Source: Endomicrobium sp. (GTDB lineage Bacteria > Elusimicrobiota > Endomicrobiia > Endomicrobiales > Endomicrobiaceae). Taken from it: 7,156 nt of DNA. Each line of letters begins with the position of its first letter. The stretch's first letter is position 1. The notes beneath the pieces were generated by a model. That model saw nothing but the letters and a program-made list of their open reading frames with translations, did not search any database and was not told the DNA's origin. The position numbers and the translations under genes were made by a program. The stretch spans positions 1 to 7,156 of the forward strand of contig JAISKX010000147.1 of assembly GCA_031260765.1 (NCBI GenBank). Direction: 5' to 3'. Positions 1-6,401 of this stretch are shown here, in pieces.

Positions 1-1636
1 AATAGACACAACTTCCTCAGAATATCCGACAAAATCAAATTATCTATATCTTTCTTATGAGGGCATTCACAATGATGTAATCCCTAAGAAAAACAATAAC
101 AGTATAATCACGCTCGGCAGCGGCAGTTACCGCATAGGCAGCAGCATAGAATTTGATTGGTGTTCTGTGATGACGAGTTCTTATTTTAAAAACAAAAAAA
201 ACGACAGCGTAATAATAAATTGCAATCCAGAAACGGTTTCCACAGATTTTAGCGCGTCGGACAGATTATATTTTGAAGAACTTTCTTTTGAGCGCGTCTT
301 AGACATTGTTGATATAGAAAATCCAAAAGGCGTAATAGCCTGTATGGGCGGTCAAAATCCCAATAATTTAATCGCTCCATTGAGCGAAGCGAAAGTAAAT
401 ATTTTGGGACATAGCAATAAAAGCGTTGATGCGGCTGAGGACAGAGGCAAATTTTCCGCTATGCTTGACAAACTCGGCATAGACCAGCCCGCATGGACTA
501 CGGCAGTTTCAAGAGAAGAAATAGATAAATTTATAGAAAAAACAGGCTTTCCCGTTTTAATCAGACCGAGTTTTGTTTTGTCTGGCACTCTTATGAATGT
601 TGCAAATGACAAGCAGAGTTTGGACTTTTTCCTATCCCTCACAAAAGACATTTCCTCAGATTTTCCCGTAGTGATTTCAAAATTCATACAAGACGCCAAA
701 GAAATAGAATGCGACGGCATAGCCAAAAACGGCGAGGTAATCATATCTTTGGTAAGCGAGCATGTAGAAAATGCCGGCGTTCATAGCGGCGACGCCACTA
801 TGGTTTTTCCCGCCGAAAAAATTTATGTTAAGACTGTCAACACAATAAAAGATATAGCGGCAAAAATCATCAAAGGTTTAAATTTAAATGGACCTTTCAA
901 TATTCAATTTATCGCCAAAGACAATGAAGTAAAAGTAATAGAATGCAATGCGAGAGCGTCGCGCTCTTTTCCATTTATATCAAAAGTGTCGGGCATAAAT
1001 TTAGCTGAACTTGCTTGCAAAGTGATGAATGGCGAGAAAGTAGAAAAAGTTTTTTTAGACGAAAGCGAAATTCCATATACAGGAGTAAAAGCCTCAATGT
1101 TTAGTTTTCAAAGGCTTGACGGCGCAGACCCAGTCAGCGGAGTAGAGATGGCTTCCACAGGCGAAGTCGGCTGTCTCGGTAAAAATTTCAATCATGCTTT
1201 GCTTCTCGCAATGGAATCCACTCAAATAATAAAACCCAAAAAAGGCATTTTATTAAGCACAGGACGGGAAAAAGACAAAGTTAAATTTTTATCTGTGATA
1301 GACAATCTCTATAAATTAAACATTCCAATTTATGCCACAAGCGGCACGGCTCAATATCTTGAAAACAGAGGCTATAAAGTCAACACAGTTCATTGGGCGA
1401 CAAGCCAAGAAAGCCCCAAAGCAGTTGACATCATAATAGACGGCAAAGTTGACCTTGTAATAAACATCAAGAAAAGCCTTGAAATAGACGAATTTCATAA
1501 CAATGCTCTAATAAGAAAAACAGCCGTCAAATGCGGCTGTTCAATCCTAACCAATTTAGAAAAAGCCATAGCGTATATTCGCGCCTATGATTCTTATGAA
1601 GAGTTGCAAAACATAGACAAGTGCATAAGGCTATAG
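1..1636 (+). CDS. carB: Carbamoyl-phosphate synthase large subunit, C-terminal half (5' end outside window)
   Basis: CarB builds carbamoyl phosphate from bicarbonate, two ATP and ammonia delivered by CarA, feeding pyrimidine and arginine synthesis. The frame is open from base 2, with no start in the window, and 544 residues remain. The full family length is about 1070, so roughly half is missing off the left edge. Visible motifs are RIGSSIEFDWCS (about 131-166) and NPETVSTDF (about 224-250), which open the second synthetase half. Next come the ATP-grasp domain with GVHSGDA (about 779-799) and VIECNARASRSFPF (935-976), then EMASTGEV (about 1148-1171). The MGS-like allosteric domain starts near 1238 and runs almost to the stop. 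The CNARASRSFPF form resembles Bacteroidetes CarB and eukaryotic CAD/CPS1 rather than the EVNPRAARTVPF form of E. coli. A GTG at 167 is an internal valine codon, not a start, because conserved CarB sequence continues upstream. No frameshift is seen. Confidence 0.96.
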   Translation, partial: IDTTSSEYPTKSNYLYLSYEGIHNDVIPKKNNNSIITLGSGSYRIGSSIEFDWCSVMTSSYFKNKKNDSVIINCNPETVSTDFSASDRLYFEELSFERVLDIVDIENPKGVIACMGGQNPNNLIAPLSEAKVNILGHSNKSVDAAEDRGKFSAMLDKLGIDQPAWTTAVSREEIDKFIEKTGFPVLIRPSFVLSGTLMNVANDKQSLDFFLSLTKDISSDFPVVISKFIQDAKEIECDGIAKNGEVIISLVSEHVENAGVHSGDATMVFPAEKIYVKTVNTIKDIAAKIIKGLNLNGPFNIQFIAKDNEVKVIECNARASRSFPFISKVSGINLAELACKVMNGEKVEKVFLDESEIPYTGVKASMFSFQRLDGADPVSGVEMASTGEVGCLGKNFNHALLLAMESTQIIKPKKGILLSTGREKDKVKFLSVIDNLYKLNIPIYATSGTAQYLENRGYKVNTVHWATSQESPKAVDIIIDGKVDLVINIKKSLEIDEFHNNALIRKTAVKCGCSILTNLEKAIAYIRAYDSYEELQNIDKCIRL

Positions 1637-1781
1637 GTGCGGCGGAGCCGCAGTCCACACGGCGGGTGGGCTGAAAGTTTCCCGCGACTAGATGGTCGCT
1701 TTGTCTTTTGGCGTCTTTTGACACAATTTGCCTGCTGGTGTACGCGCAGCTACACGGCGATAACAAATCTCGCCAAAAATC
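1637..1781. other. Convergent intergenic region with GC-rich, hairpin-rich block
   Basis: This gap lies between the carB stop and the end of the oppositely oriented ATPase gene. Bases 1637-1699 contain 43 G or C of 63 (about 68%), while a 60-base sample of carB just upstream (1201-1260) is 35%. Several short perfect inverted repeats are packed together: TGCGGC/GCCGCA (1638-1652), GCGGG/CCCGC (1662-1666 and 1681-1685), GCGAC/GTCGC (1684-1699), GTGTA/TACAC (1738-1755) and GGCGA/TCGCC (1756-1774). An 8-base word GTCTTTTG occurs twice, at 1703-1710 and 1713-1720. The composition jump suggests a dispersed intergenic repeat or the remnant of a mobile or structured RNA element. That is inference, since only one copy lies in this window. 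No coding sequence is supported here. Confidence 0.5.
1684..1710 (+). terminator. Possible intrinsic terminator for carB
   Basis: A 5-bp GC-rich stem, GCGAC with GTCGC around a 6-base loop (1684-1699), is followed directly by the T-rich run TTTGTCTTTT. It begins 47 bases after the carB stop and reads in the carB direction. The stem is short and the T tract is interrupted by G and C, so it is a moderate call. Competing pairing with the GCGGG/CCCGC stem just upstream could weaken it. Confidence 0.45.
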
Positions 1782-3095
1782 TTACAATTTAATAATTCCC
1801 CTAAACTCGCTTATCATATACAAAGGAATATCAAAAAACCCTTTGTTTTTTTTGTAGTCCAATAATGAGGAGCGGATGGCAGTGTTGGGTGAAAAATCTT
1901 TTATATAATTTTTTAAACTTATTGATTTAACATTATCTTCCGATTTAACTTCTATTGGAATAATCTCATTTTCATATTGAATTACAAAATCAATTTCTGC
2001 TGTGTTCTTGTCATTTGCCCAATAGTAAATCGGCAAGTGGGCGTCGGTTGCTATGAGTTCTTGCAATATAAATTTTTCTGATAACGCCCCTTTGTAATGA
2101 TTAAAAACTTTTTCGTCCGTATCAGTATAGGATTGTAAATCTAATCTTGCGCGGGCGGATAATAAACCGATGTCCGGTATAAACAATTTAAAAATATTGG
2201 GTTGAAAGTAGGCAATTAAAGGCAAATTGGGCAAACTGACCCTATTGATTTTATAAATAAGCCCCGCATCAAGCAGCCATTGTAAGGCAATTTCATAATT
2301 TCGTCCGCGCGAGCCGTCTCTCATATCGGAATATAAAAATCTTTTGTTCTCTTTGGCAAGTTGATTGGGCAAAGAATCCCAAATCAATCTCACTCGGGCT
2401 ACTTCTTTATCAGGAATATGTTTGGAAAAATCTCCATAATAAGCGGCGATAATTGTCTCTTGAACTCTGCGGACTTCAAATAAATCCTGCGTTTCTTTAT
2501 AAGCGCTTATCGCTTGGGGCATACCGCCTACATAAAAATACTTTTTTAAATATTCAATGAATTTATCTTTAAATATCTCTATGTTAGAAAAATCTTTGTT
2601 TTTTATTAAGTCGGCAAAATTTTTCATATCCAATGCTTCTAAAAATTCAAGAAATGTCATCGGACGAAGAGTCATCATATCAACTTTTCCGACAGGAAAG
2701 CCCGTTCCTTGATGTTGAGCGACTCCCAGCAAACTTCCTGCCGCTACAATATGGTATTGGGGAGCATCTTCGCAAAAATATTTGAGAGAGGTAAAAGCGC
2801 GGGGACATTCCTGCAATTCGTCAAAAATGATGAGTGTGTCGGCTGGATTTATTTTTGTTTGCGCCTCAAAACCGAGAGCTTCTATAATGCGGTCTGTATT
2901 TAAGTCTTTTTCAAAAATTCTTTTCTTGTGCGGCTCATTGTCAAAATTGATATAGACTGTATTTTTAAAATTTTCTTCGCCGAATTTTCTCATCAACCAA
3001 GTCTTTCCAACCTGACGCATACCAAAAATCAGCATTGGTTTGCGATTGGATTCTTGTTTCCATTCAATAAGCCTATCAATAGCCTGTCTTTGCAT
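1782..3095 (-). CDS. AAA-type ATPase with DUF4143-like C-terminal region (accessory, function unknown)
   Basis: This 437-residue protein has the layout of the AAA_14 plus DUF4143 family. Walker A is GMRQVGKT (residues 25-32), Walker B is LIIFDE (88-93) and a sensor-like AAGS lies at 118-121. The YFYVGGMPQAI segment (186-196) marks the middle of the family. Residues about 231-285 look like a winged-helix segment ending LLDAGLIYKINR. The C-terminal part holds AEIDFVIQ (366-373) and IPIEVKS (379-385). Its spacing D369, E382, K384 matches a PD-(D/E)XK nuclease-like core, with E340 upstream. No signal peptide or membrane span is visible. The start ATG has AAGAGG 6 bases upstream and lies the usual distance before Walker A. 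The gene opposes both neighbours. Family members are common, often multicopy accessory genes without a settled role. Activity as a nuclease or regulator is inference. Confidence 0.9.
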   Translation of the reverse strand: MQRQAIDRLIEWKQESNRKPMLIFGMRQVGKTWLMRKFGEENFKNTVYINFDNEPHKKRIFEKDLNTDRIIEALGFEAQTKINPADTLIIFDELQECPRAFTSLKYFCEDAPQYHIVAAGSLLGVAQHQGTGFPVGKVDMMTLRPMTFLEFLEALDMKNFADLIKNKDFSNIEIFKDKFIEYLKKYFYVGGMPQAISAYKETQDLFEVRRVQETIIAAYYGDFSKHIPDKEVARVRLIWDSLPNQLAKENKRFLYSDMRDGSRGRNYEIALQWLLDAGLIYKINRVSLPNLPLIAYFQPNIFKLFIPDIGLLSARARLDLQSYTDTDEKVFNHYKGALSEKFILQELIATDAHLPIYYWANDKNTAEIDFVIQYENEIIPIEVKSEDNVKSISLKNYIKDFSPNTAIRSSLLDYKKNKGFFDIPLYMISEFRGIIKL

Positions 3096-3101
3096 AAAAC
3101 G

Positions 3102-3107
3102 CCTCTT
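3102..3107 (-). promoter_or_regulatory. Ribosome binding site of the ATPase gene
   Basis: AAGAGG on the minus strand lies 6 bases before the ATG at 3095 and supports that start. It sits immediately downstream of the proximal palindromic repeat (3111-3141), only 3 bases away, so a protein or RNA fold occupying the repeat could affect ribosome access. Confidence 0.7.
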
Positions 3108-3110
3108 TTT

Positions 3111-3174
3111 GGGAATTATGTGTTAATTTGACACATAATTCTTGGGAAAAATGTGCTAAATAAACACATAATTC
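3111..3174. repeat. Two tandem 31-base palindromic elements (probable operator pair or leader hairpins)
   Basis: Copies lie at 3111-3141 and 3144-3174, separated by two bases (33-base period), and match at 25 of 31 positions. The copy nearest the gene is a perfect 11-bp inverted repeat, GAATTATGTGT with ACACATAATTC around a 7-base centre. The distal copy keeps ATGTG/CACAT with mismatches in the outer left arm. The shared core on the plus strand is TGTGYTAAWTWRACACA. The pair sits between the minus-strand promoter and the ATPase ribosome binding site. A dimeric regulator binding site fits the roughly three-turn spacing, and a pair of 5' leader hairpins is the alternative. The repeats are seen directly; the role is inferred. 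Confidence 0.8.
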
Positions 3175-3188
3175 CTGTTTCTTGGCTG

Positions 3189-3217
3189 ATTATAGTCAAT
3201 TATTGCCTTTATTACAA
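3189..3217 (-). promoter_or_regulatory. Sigma70-like promoter for the ATPase gene
   Basis: On the minus strand, TTGTAA (3217-3212) and a perfect TATAAT (3194-3189) are separated by 17 bases. Transcription would begin near 3182, so the leader of about 87 bases would contain both palindromic repeats and the ribosome binding site. The -10 box is consensus and the -35 box matches four of six positions. Confidence 0.55.
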
Positions 3218-3290
3218 TTGAAAATAGCCGCAATTGAGTTGACATTACATATACTATATTTTCTGCTATTGGAATATTAAAATCCTTATT

Positions 3291-3318
3291 TTGAAATAAA
3301 ATACAAAACTGATAAAAT
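3291..3318 (+). promoter_or_regulatory. Candidate promoter of the purF-pyrG-PHP operon
   Basis: TTGAAA (3291-3296) and TAAAAT (3313-3318) are 16 bases apart, each with one mismatch or so to the sigma70 consensus. The inferred transcript would start near 3325 and have a leader of about 85 bases holding the hairpin at 3351-3385. The region is very AT-rich, so chance matches are likely and the call is modest. Confidence 0.4.
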
Positions 3319-3350
3319 TTCCCCACTTCAAATAAATATATATGGTTAAT

Positions 3351-3395
3351 AAATAATTGTGTCGGTTCTGCCGGCACAATTATTTTATTATTTAA
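3351..3395 (+). promoter_or_regulatory. Strong hairpin with U-rich tail in the purF leader (attenuator or operator candidate)
   Basis: A 15-bp stem (3351-3365 paired with 3371-3385, one G-T pair) closes a 5-base loop TTCTG. Its GC-rich core is GTGTCGG with CCGGCAC. The lower stem and following bases are T-rich (TTATTTTATTATTT), as in an intrinsic terminator, and the purF ribosome binding site begins only about 15 bases after the stem. No plus-strand gene ends here, so a plain terminator has no obvious client. Premature termination control of the purine operon, or an operator palindrome, is more likely. On the minus strand the stem also has a T-rich flank. Confidence 0.55.
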
Positions 3396-3399
3396 AAAT

Positions 3400-3404
3400 A
3401 GGAG
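3400..3404 (+). promoter_or_regulatory. Ribosome binding site fixing the purF start
   Basis: AGGAG lies 5 bases before the ATG at 3410. It selects the start that gives Met-Cys-Gly-Ile, placing the catalytic cysteine at residue 2. It argues against the longer in-frame opening from a GTG at 3359. Confidence 0.8.
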
Positions 3405-3409
3405 TTTTT

Positions 3410-4810
3410 ATGTGCGGGATTATCGGCGTAGAAAACAATAAAGATGCGGCGGTTTTGGTTGCGGCGGGGCTTATTACTTTGCAGCATAGAGGGGAAGAGT
3501 CGGCGGGCATTACTGTCAGCGGGCTTGATAAGATGAAAACCGTCCGCTCTATGGGTCTTGTGGCGAGAATTTTTAATGAAGACGCTTTAAGCAAAATGGA
3601 AGGGACTTGCGCTATCGGACATGTCAGATATACTACCTCTGCAAAAAGCACTCTTATAAACGCTCAGCCTTTTCAAATTGATTGTATGCACGGGAGAATT
3701 TCCGTCGCGCATAACGGCAATATCACTAACTTTTTAAAAATCAAAGATATGCTTGCTAAAAAGGGAGCGATTTTTGACCATACTTCCGACACGGAAATTC
3801 TTTTGCATTTAATCGCTATGGCTAAGGGGAATCTTTCCTCTATAGTCGCAAACGCTATCAAGCAATTGGATGGGGCTTTTTCTCTTGTGATTTTGAAAGA
3901 TAAAACTCTTATTGGCGCAAGGGATAAGGATGGGTTTAGACCTTTGGTTTTGGGCAAAATCGGAAAGTCTTATATTATTGCGTCGGAGAGCGCCGCTGTT
4001 GAAGTAATCGGCGGGGAATATATTAGAGATATAGAGCCGGGCGAAGTTATAGAAATAGAGAATGGAAAAATCAAAAGAAGTTTTAAATATACAAAAGTTT
4101 CTAAACAGCATACTTGCATTTTTGAGCAAGTTTATTTTTCCCGCTCAGACAGCATAATGTTTGATAAAAGCGTCAAAGAAGCGAGAATAAAAATGGGCGC
4201 TTTGCTTGCCGAGCAGATGAAAGATATAGTTAAGACGGCGGATATTGTTATGCCCGTTCCCGATTCAGGTTTTTATGCGGCGCAAGGTTTTTCAAGAGAG
4301 TCGCATATCCTTTTTGAGACGGGTTTTGTCCGCAATCATTATGTCGGGCGCTCTTTTATAAAACCATCGCAAAATTTAAGAGAATTGACCGCTCAGTTAA
4401 AACTATTTCCTATAAAAGAAGTCGTCAAAGGAAAAGAGATAGTTCTTATAGACGATTCTATAGTCAGAGGGACGACTTCAAAAAGAATAATAGGCGCTTT
4501 AAAAAAGGCGGGCGCAAAAAAAATTCATTTTGCTTTGTCTTGTCCTCCCATTATCGCGCCTTGTTATTACGGCATAGATACGCCGATGAAAGAGCATTTA
4601 ATCGCCGCTCAAAAATCAATTGAAGAAATAAGAAAATATCTTGGAGTTGATTCTTTAACATTTTTAAATTTAAAAAATCTTGTGTCTGCATGTTCGCCGT
4701 CTCAAAACAATAAAAATCTTTTTTGCTGCGCTTGTTTTACAGACAAATATCCGACGAAAATTTCAAAAATTTCATTTAAGAAAAAAATAAAGGAAAGGAT
4801 AAACAAATGA
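3410..4810 (+). CDS. purF: Amidophosphoribosyltransferase, Fe-S cluster type
   Basis: PurF transfers glutamine-derived ammonia to PRPP, giving phosphoribosylamine, the first step of purine synthesis. The 466-residue protein starts MCGIIGV, so the Ntn-type catalytic Cys2 is exposed by Met removal alone. B. subtilis PurF, by contrast, cleaves an 11-residue propeptide. Glutaminase-domain signatures are LQHRGEESAGI (24-34), GHVRYTT (70-76), HNGN (101-104) and SDTEILLHLI (126-135). The phosphoribosyltransferase domain has the PRPP loop VLIDDSIVRGTTS (345-357). Four cysteines fit the ligands of the B. subtilis-type 4Fe-4S cluster: C236 in TCIFEQVYF, C385 in APCYYGIDT, and C439 with C442 in CCACFTDKYPT. 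The extra C440 inside that CxxC is a small oddity. The lysine-rich tail after residue 450 is slightly extended. Length is normal. The stop overlaps the pyrG start by four bases, implying translational coupling. Confidence 0.97.
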   Translation: MCGIIGVENNKDAAVLVAAGLITLQHRGEESAGITVSGLDKMKTVRSMGLVARIFNEDALSKMEGTCAIGHVRYTTSAKSTLINAQPFQIDCMHGRISVAHNGNITNFLKIKDMLAKKGAIFDHTSDTEILLHLIAMAKGNLSSIVANAIKQLDGAFSLVILKDKTLIGARDKDGFRPLVLGKIGKSYIIASESAAVEVIGGEYIRDIEPGEVIEIENGKIKRSFKYTKVSKQHTCIFEQVYFSRSDSIMFDKSVKEARIKMGALLAEQMKDIVKTADIVMPVPDSGFYAAQGFSRESHILFETGFVRNHYVGRSFIKPSQNLRELTAQLKLFPIKEVVKGKEIVLIDDSIVRGTTSKRIIGALKKAGAKKIHFALSCPPIIAPCYYGIDTPMKEHLIAAQKSIEEIRKYLGVDSLTFLNLKNLVSACSPSQNNKNLFCCACFTDKYPTKISKISFKKKIKERINK

Positions 4811-6393
4811 CAAAGTATATCTTCATTACAGGCGGAGTAGTAAGTTCTTTGGGAAAAGGAATCTCGGGCGCAAGCATAGGCAAATTATTGCAACTCTATG
4901 GGTTTAAAGTGAATATGATTAAATTTGACCCGTATATCAATGTTGACCCGGGGACTATGAATCCCTATCAGCACGGCGAAGTATTTGTCACAATAGACGG
5001 CGCGGAAACAGATCTTGATTTAGGCACTTATGAGAGATTTTTAGATGTCTATACCAGCAAAGCCAATACCAATACCGCAGGCAGTATTTATCAAACGGTA
5101 ATAAATAGAGAGAGAAGAGGCGATTATGACGGAGAGACAGTTCAAGTAATTCCGCATATTACAGACGAAATCAAAAAGAGATTTAGCGCTCTTAAAAAGG
5201 AATACGATATAACCATTATAGAAATCGGCGGAACTGTCGGCGATATAGAAGGTTTGCCTTTTATGGAGGCGGCAAGACAATTTAGATTGGAAAATAAAAA
5301 AGAAGATATTATGAGCATTCATGTCACTCTTGTTCCTTATATAGCGGGCGCAAAAGAATTAAAAACCAAACCCACTCAGCATTCAGTCAATAAATTGAGA
5401 GAAATCGGCATTGTCCCCGATATGATAATTTGTAGAACTCAATACGATATAGACGATAGTTTAAAAAGAAAAATATCTTTATTTTGCAATGTTGACCCGG
5501 AATGCGTCATAGAAGCAAAAAATTGTTCTTCCATATATTTCCTGCCTGAATCTTTCAGAAATCAAAGCGTTGATAAACTCATAATGCAAAAACTCAAAAT
5601 AAAACCCAAACGCAGTTTTGACAGCAGTTGGTTAAAACAAATCAAAGCGATAGACAAATATAATAAAACAGTCCGCATAGCCGTAGTGGGCAAATATGCA
5701 GACTTAAAAGACGCTTATAAGTCCATAGACGAATCTTTAAATATAGCGGCGACCGACCAAAAAGCAAAAGCGGATATTTCTTATTTAGACGCAGAGGATA
5801 AAAATCTCATATCAAAATTAAAAGATTATGATGGTATTTTGGTGCCGGGAGGTTTCGGCATCAGAGGTATAGACGGCAAAATCAAATCAATCAAATATGC
5901 CCGCGAAAACAAAGTTCCTTTTTTTGGTATATGTCTCGGTATGCAATGCAGCGTGATAGAGGCTTCAAGAAATCTTTTGGGTTTAAAGAACGCCAACTCT
6001 ACGGAATTTGACGAGAATACAGAATATCCCGTCATAGATATGATGCCTGAACAAAAAAATATCACATATCGCGGCGGCACTATGAGGCTTGGACATTATA
6101 TTTCAGACATAATAAAAGGAACCGTTTCCTATAATCTGTATAAAAAAGAGCATATAGAAGAGCGCCACAGACATAGATATGAAATGAATCCTCATTTTGT
6201 AGAGCCTCTTAAAAAAGTAGGTCTTACCGTAAGCGCATATCACAAAAACATACTTCCAGAAATAGTTGAAATAAAATCTCATCCATTTTTTATCGGCGTT
6301 CAATTCCATCCCGAATTTGCTTCAAGACCGATGAAACCCCATCCATTATTTAAAGGCTTTATCGCCGCCGCCATCAAAAATAAAAAACATTAG
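4807..6393 (+). CDS. pyrG: CTP synthase (glutamine-hydrolysing)
   Basis: PyrG aminates UTP to CTP using ATP and glutamine, in the cytoplasm. The 528-residue length is normal for bacteria. The N-terminal synthetase domain has ITGGVVSSLGKG (7-18), KFDPYINVDPGTMNP (39-53), QHGEVFVTIDGAETDLDLG (55-73) and VEIGG-like IIEIGGTVGDIE (137-148); D64 and E139 are the expected Mg-binding acids. KTKPTQHSV (187-194 region) is also conserved. The C-terminal class I glutamine amidotransferase domain carries GICLGMQ with nucleophile C376 and the catalytic pair H501 and E503 in FHPEF. The oxyanion-side PGGFG lies at 347-351. GTYERF (73-78) replaces the more usual GHYERF or GNYERF. An AGGAAAGGA ribosome binding site precedes the ATG, inside purF. 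It is the middle gene of the purF operon, so purine and pyrimidine output would share one transcript. Confidence 0.97.
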   Translation: MTKYIFITGGVVSSLGKGISGASIGKLLQLYGFKVNMIKFDPYINVDPGTMNPYQHGEVFVTIDGAETDLDLGTYERFLDVYTSKANTNTAGSIYQTVINRERRGDYDGETVQVIPHITDEIKKRFSALKKEYDITIIEIGGTVGDIEGLPFMEAARQFRLENKKEDIMSIHVTLVPYIAGAKELKTKPTQHSVNKLREIGIVPDMIICRTQYDIDDSLKRKISLFCNVDPECVIEAKNCSSIYFLPESFRNQSVDKLIMQKLKIKPKRSFDSSWLKQIKAIDKYNKTVRIAVVGKYADLKDAYKSIDESLNIAATDQKAKADISYLDAEDKNLISKLKDYDGILVPGGFGIRGIDGKIKSIKYARENKVPFFGICLGMQCSVIEASRNLLGLKNANSTEFDENTEYPVIDMMPEQKNITYRGGTMRLGHYISDIIKGTVSYNLYKKEHIEERHRHRYEMNPHFVEPLKKVGLTVSAYHKNILPEIVEIKSHPFFIGVQFHPEFASRPMKPHPLFKGFIAAAIKNKKH

Positions 6394-6401
6394 GTGATAT
6401 T

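Noticed and set aside
1717..1725. TTTGACACA here and again at 3127-3135 as a possible target-site duplication around the ATPase gene
   Set aside because: The right copy is inside the operator palindrome itself and no terminal inverted repeats bound the interval, so a transposition footprint is not supported.
1527..1766. 79-codon minus-strand ORF across the carB end and the GC-rich gap
   Set aside because: It overlaps the carB 3' end antisense, shows no recognisable domain or ribosome binding site, and its reading comes from the hairpin-rich block.
1756..1774. GGCGA/TCGCC hairpin just past the ATPase stop as its terminator
   Set aside because: On the minus strand it is not followed by a T run; the T run (1775-1779 complement) precedes it instead.
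3111..3174. Tandem repeats as a CRISPR array
   Set aside because: There are only two copies with a two-base gap, no spacers and no cas genes; the copies are operator-like palindromes.
3239..3244. Perfect TTGACA -35 box on the plus strand upstream of purF
   Set aside because: No acceptable -10 box lies 16-18 bases downstream; the nearest TATATT (3255-3260) is only 10 bases away. The TTGAAA/TAAAAT pair at 3291-3318 is better.
3342..3356. Four-codon ORF (ATG GTT AAT AAA TAA) in the purF leader as a possible attenuation leader peptide
   Set aside because: No ribosome binding site precedes it and its codons show no regulatory theme; chance in AT-rich sequence is likely.
3359..3409. Upstream GTG giving a 17-residue N-terminal extension or propeptide on PurF
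   Set aside because: It lies inside the hairpin, has no ribosome binding site, and AGGAG directly precedes the ATG that makes Cys the second residue.
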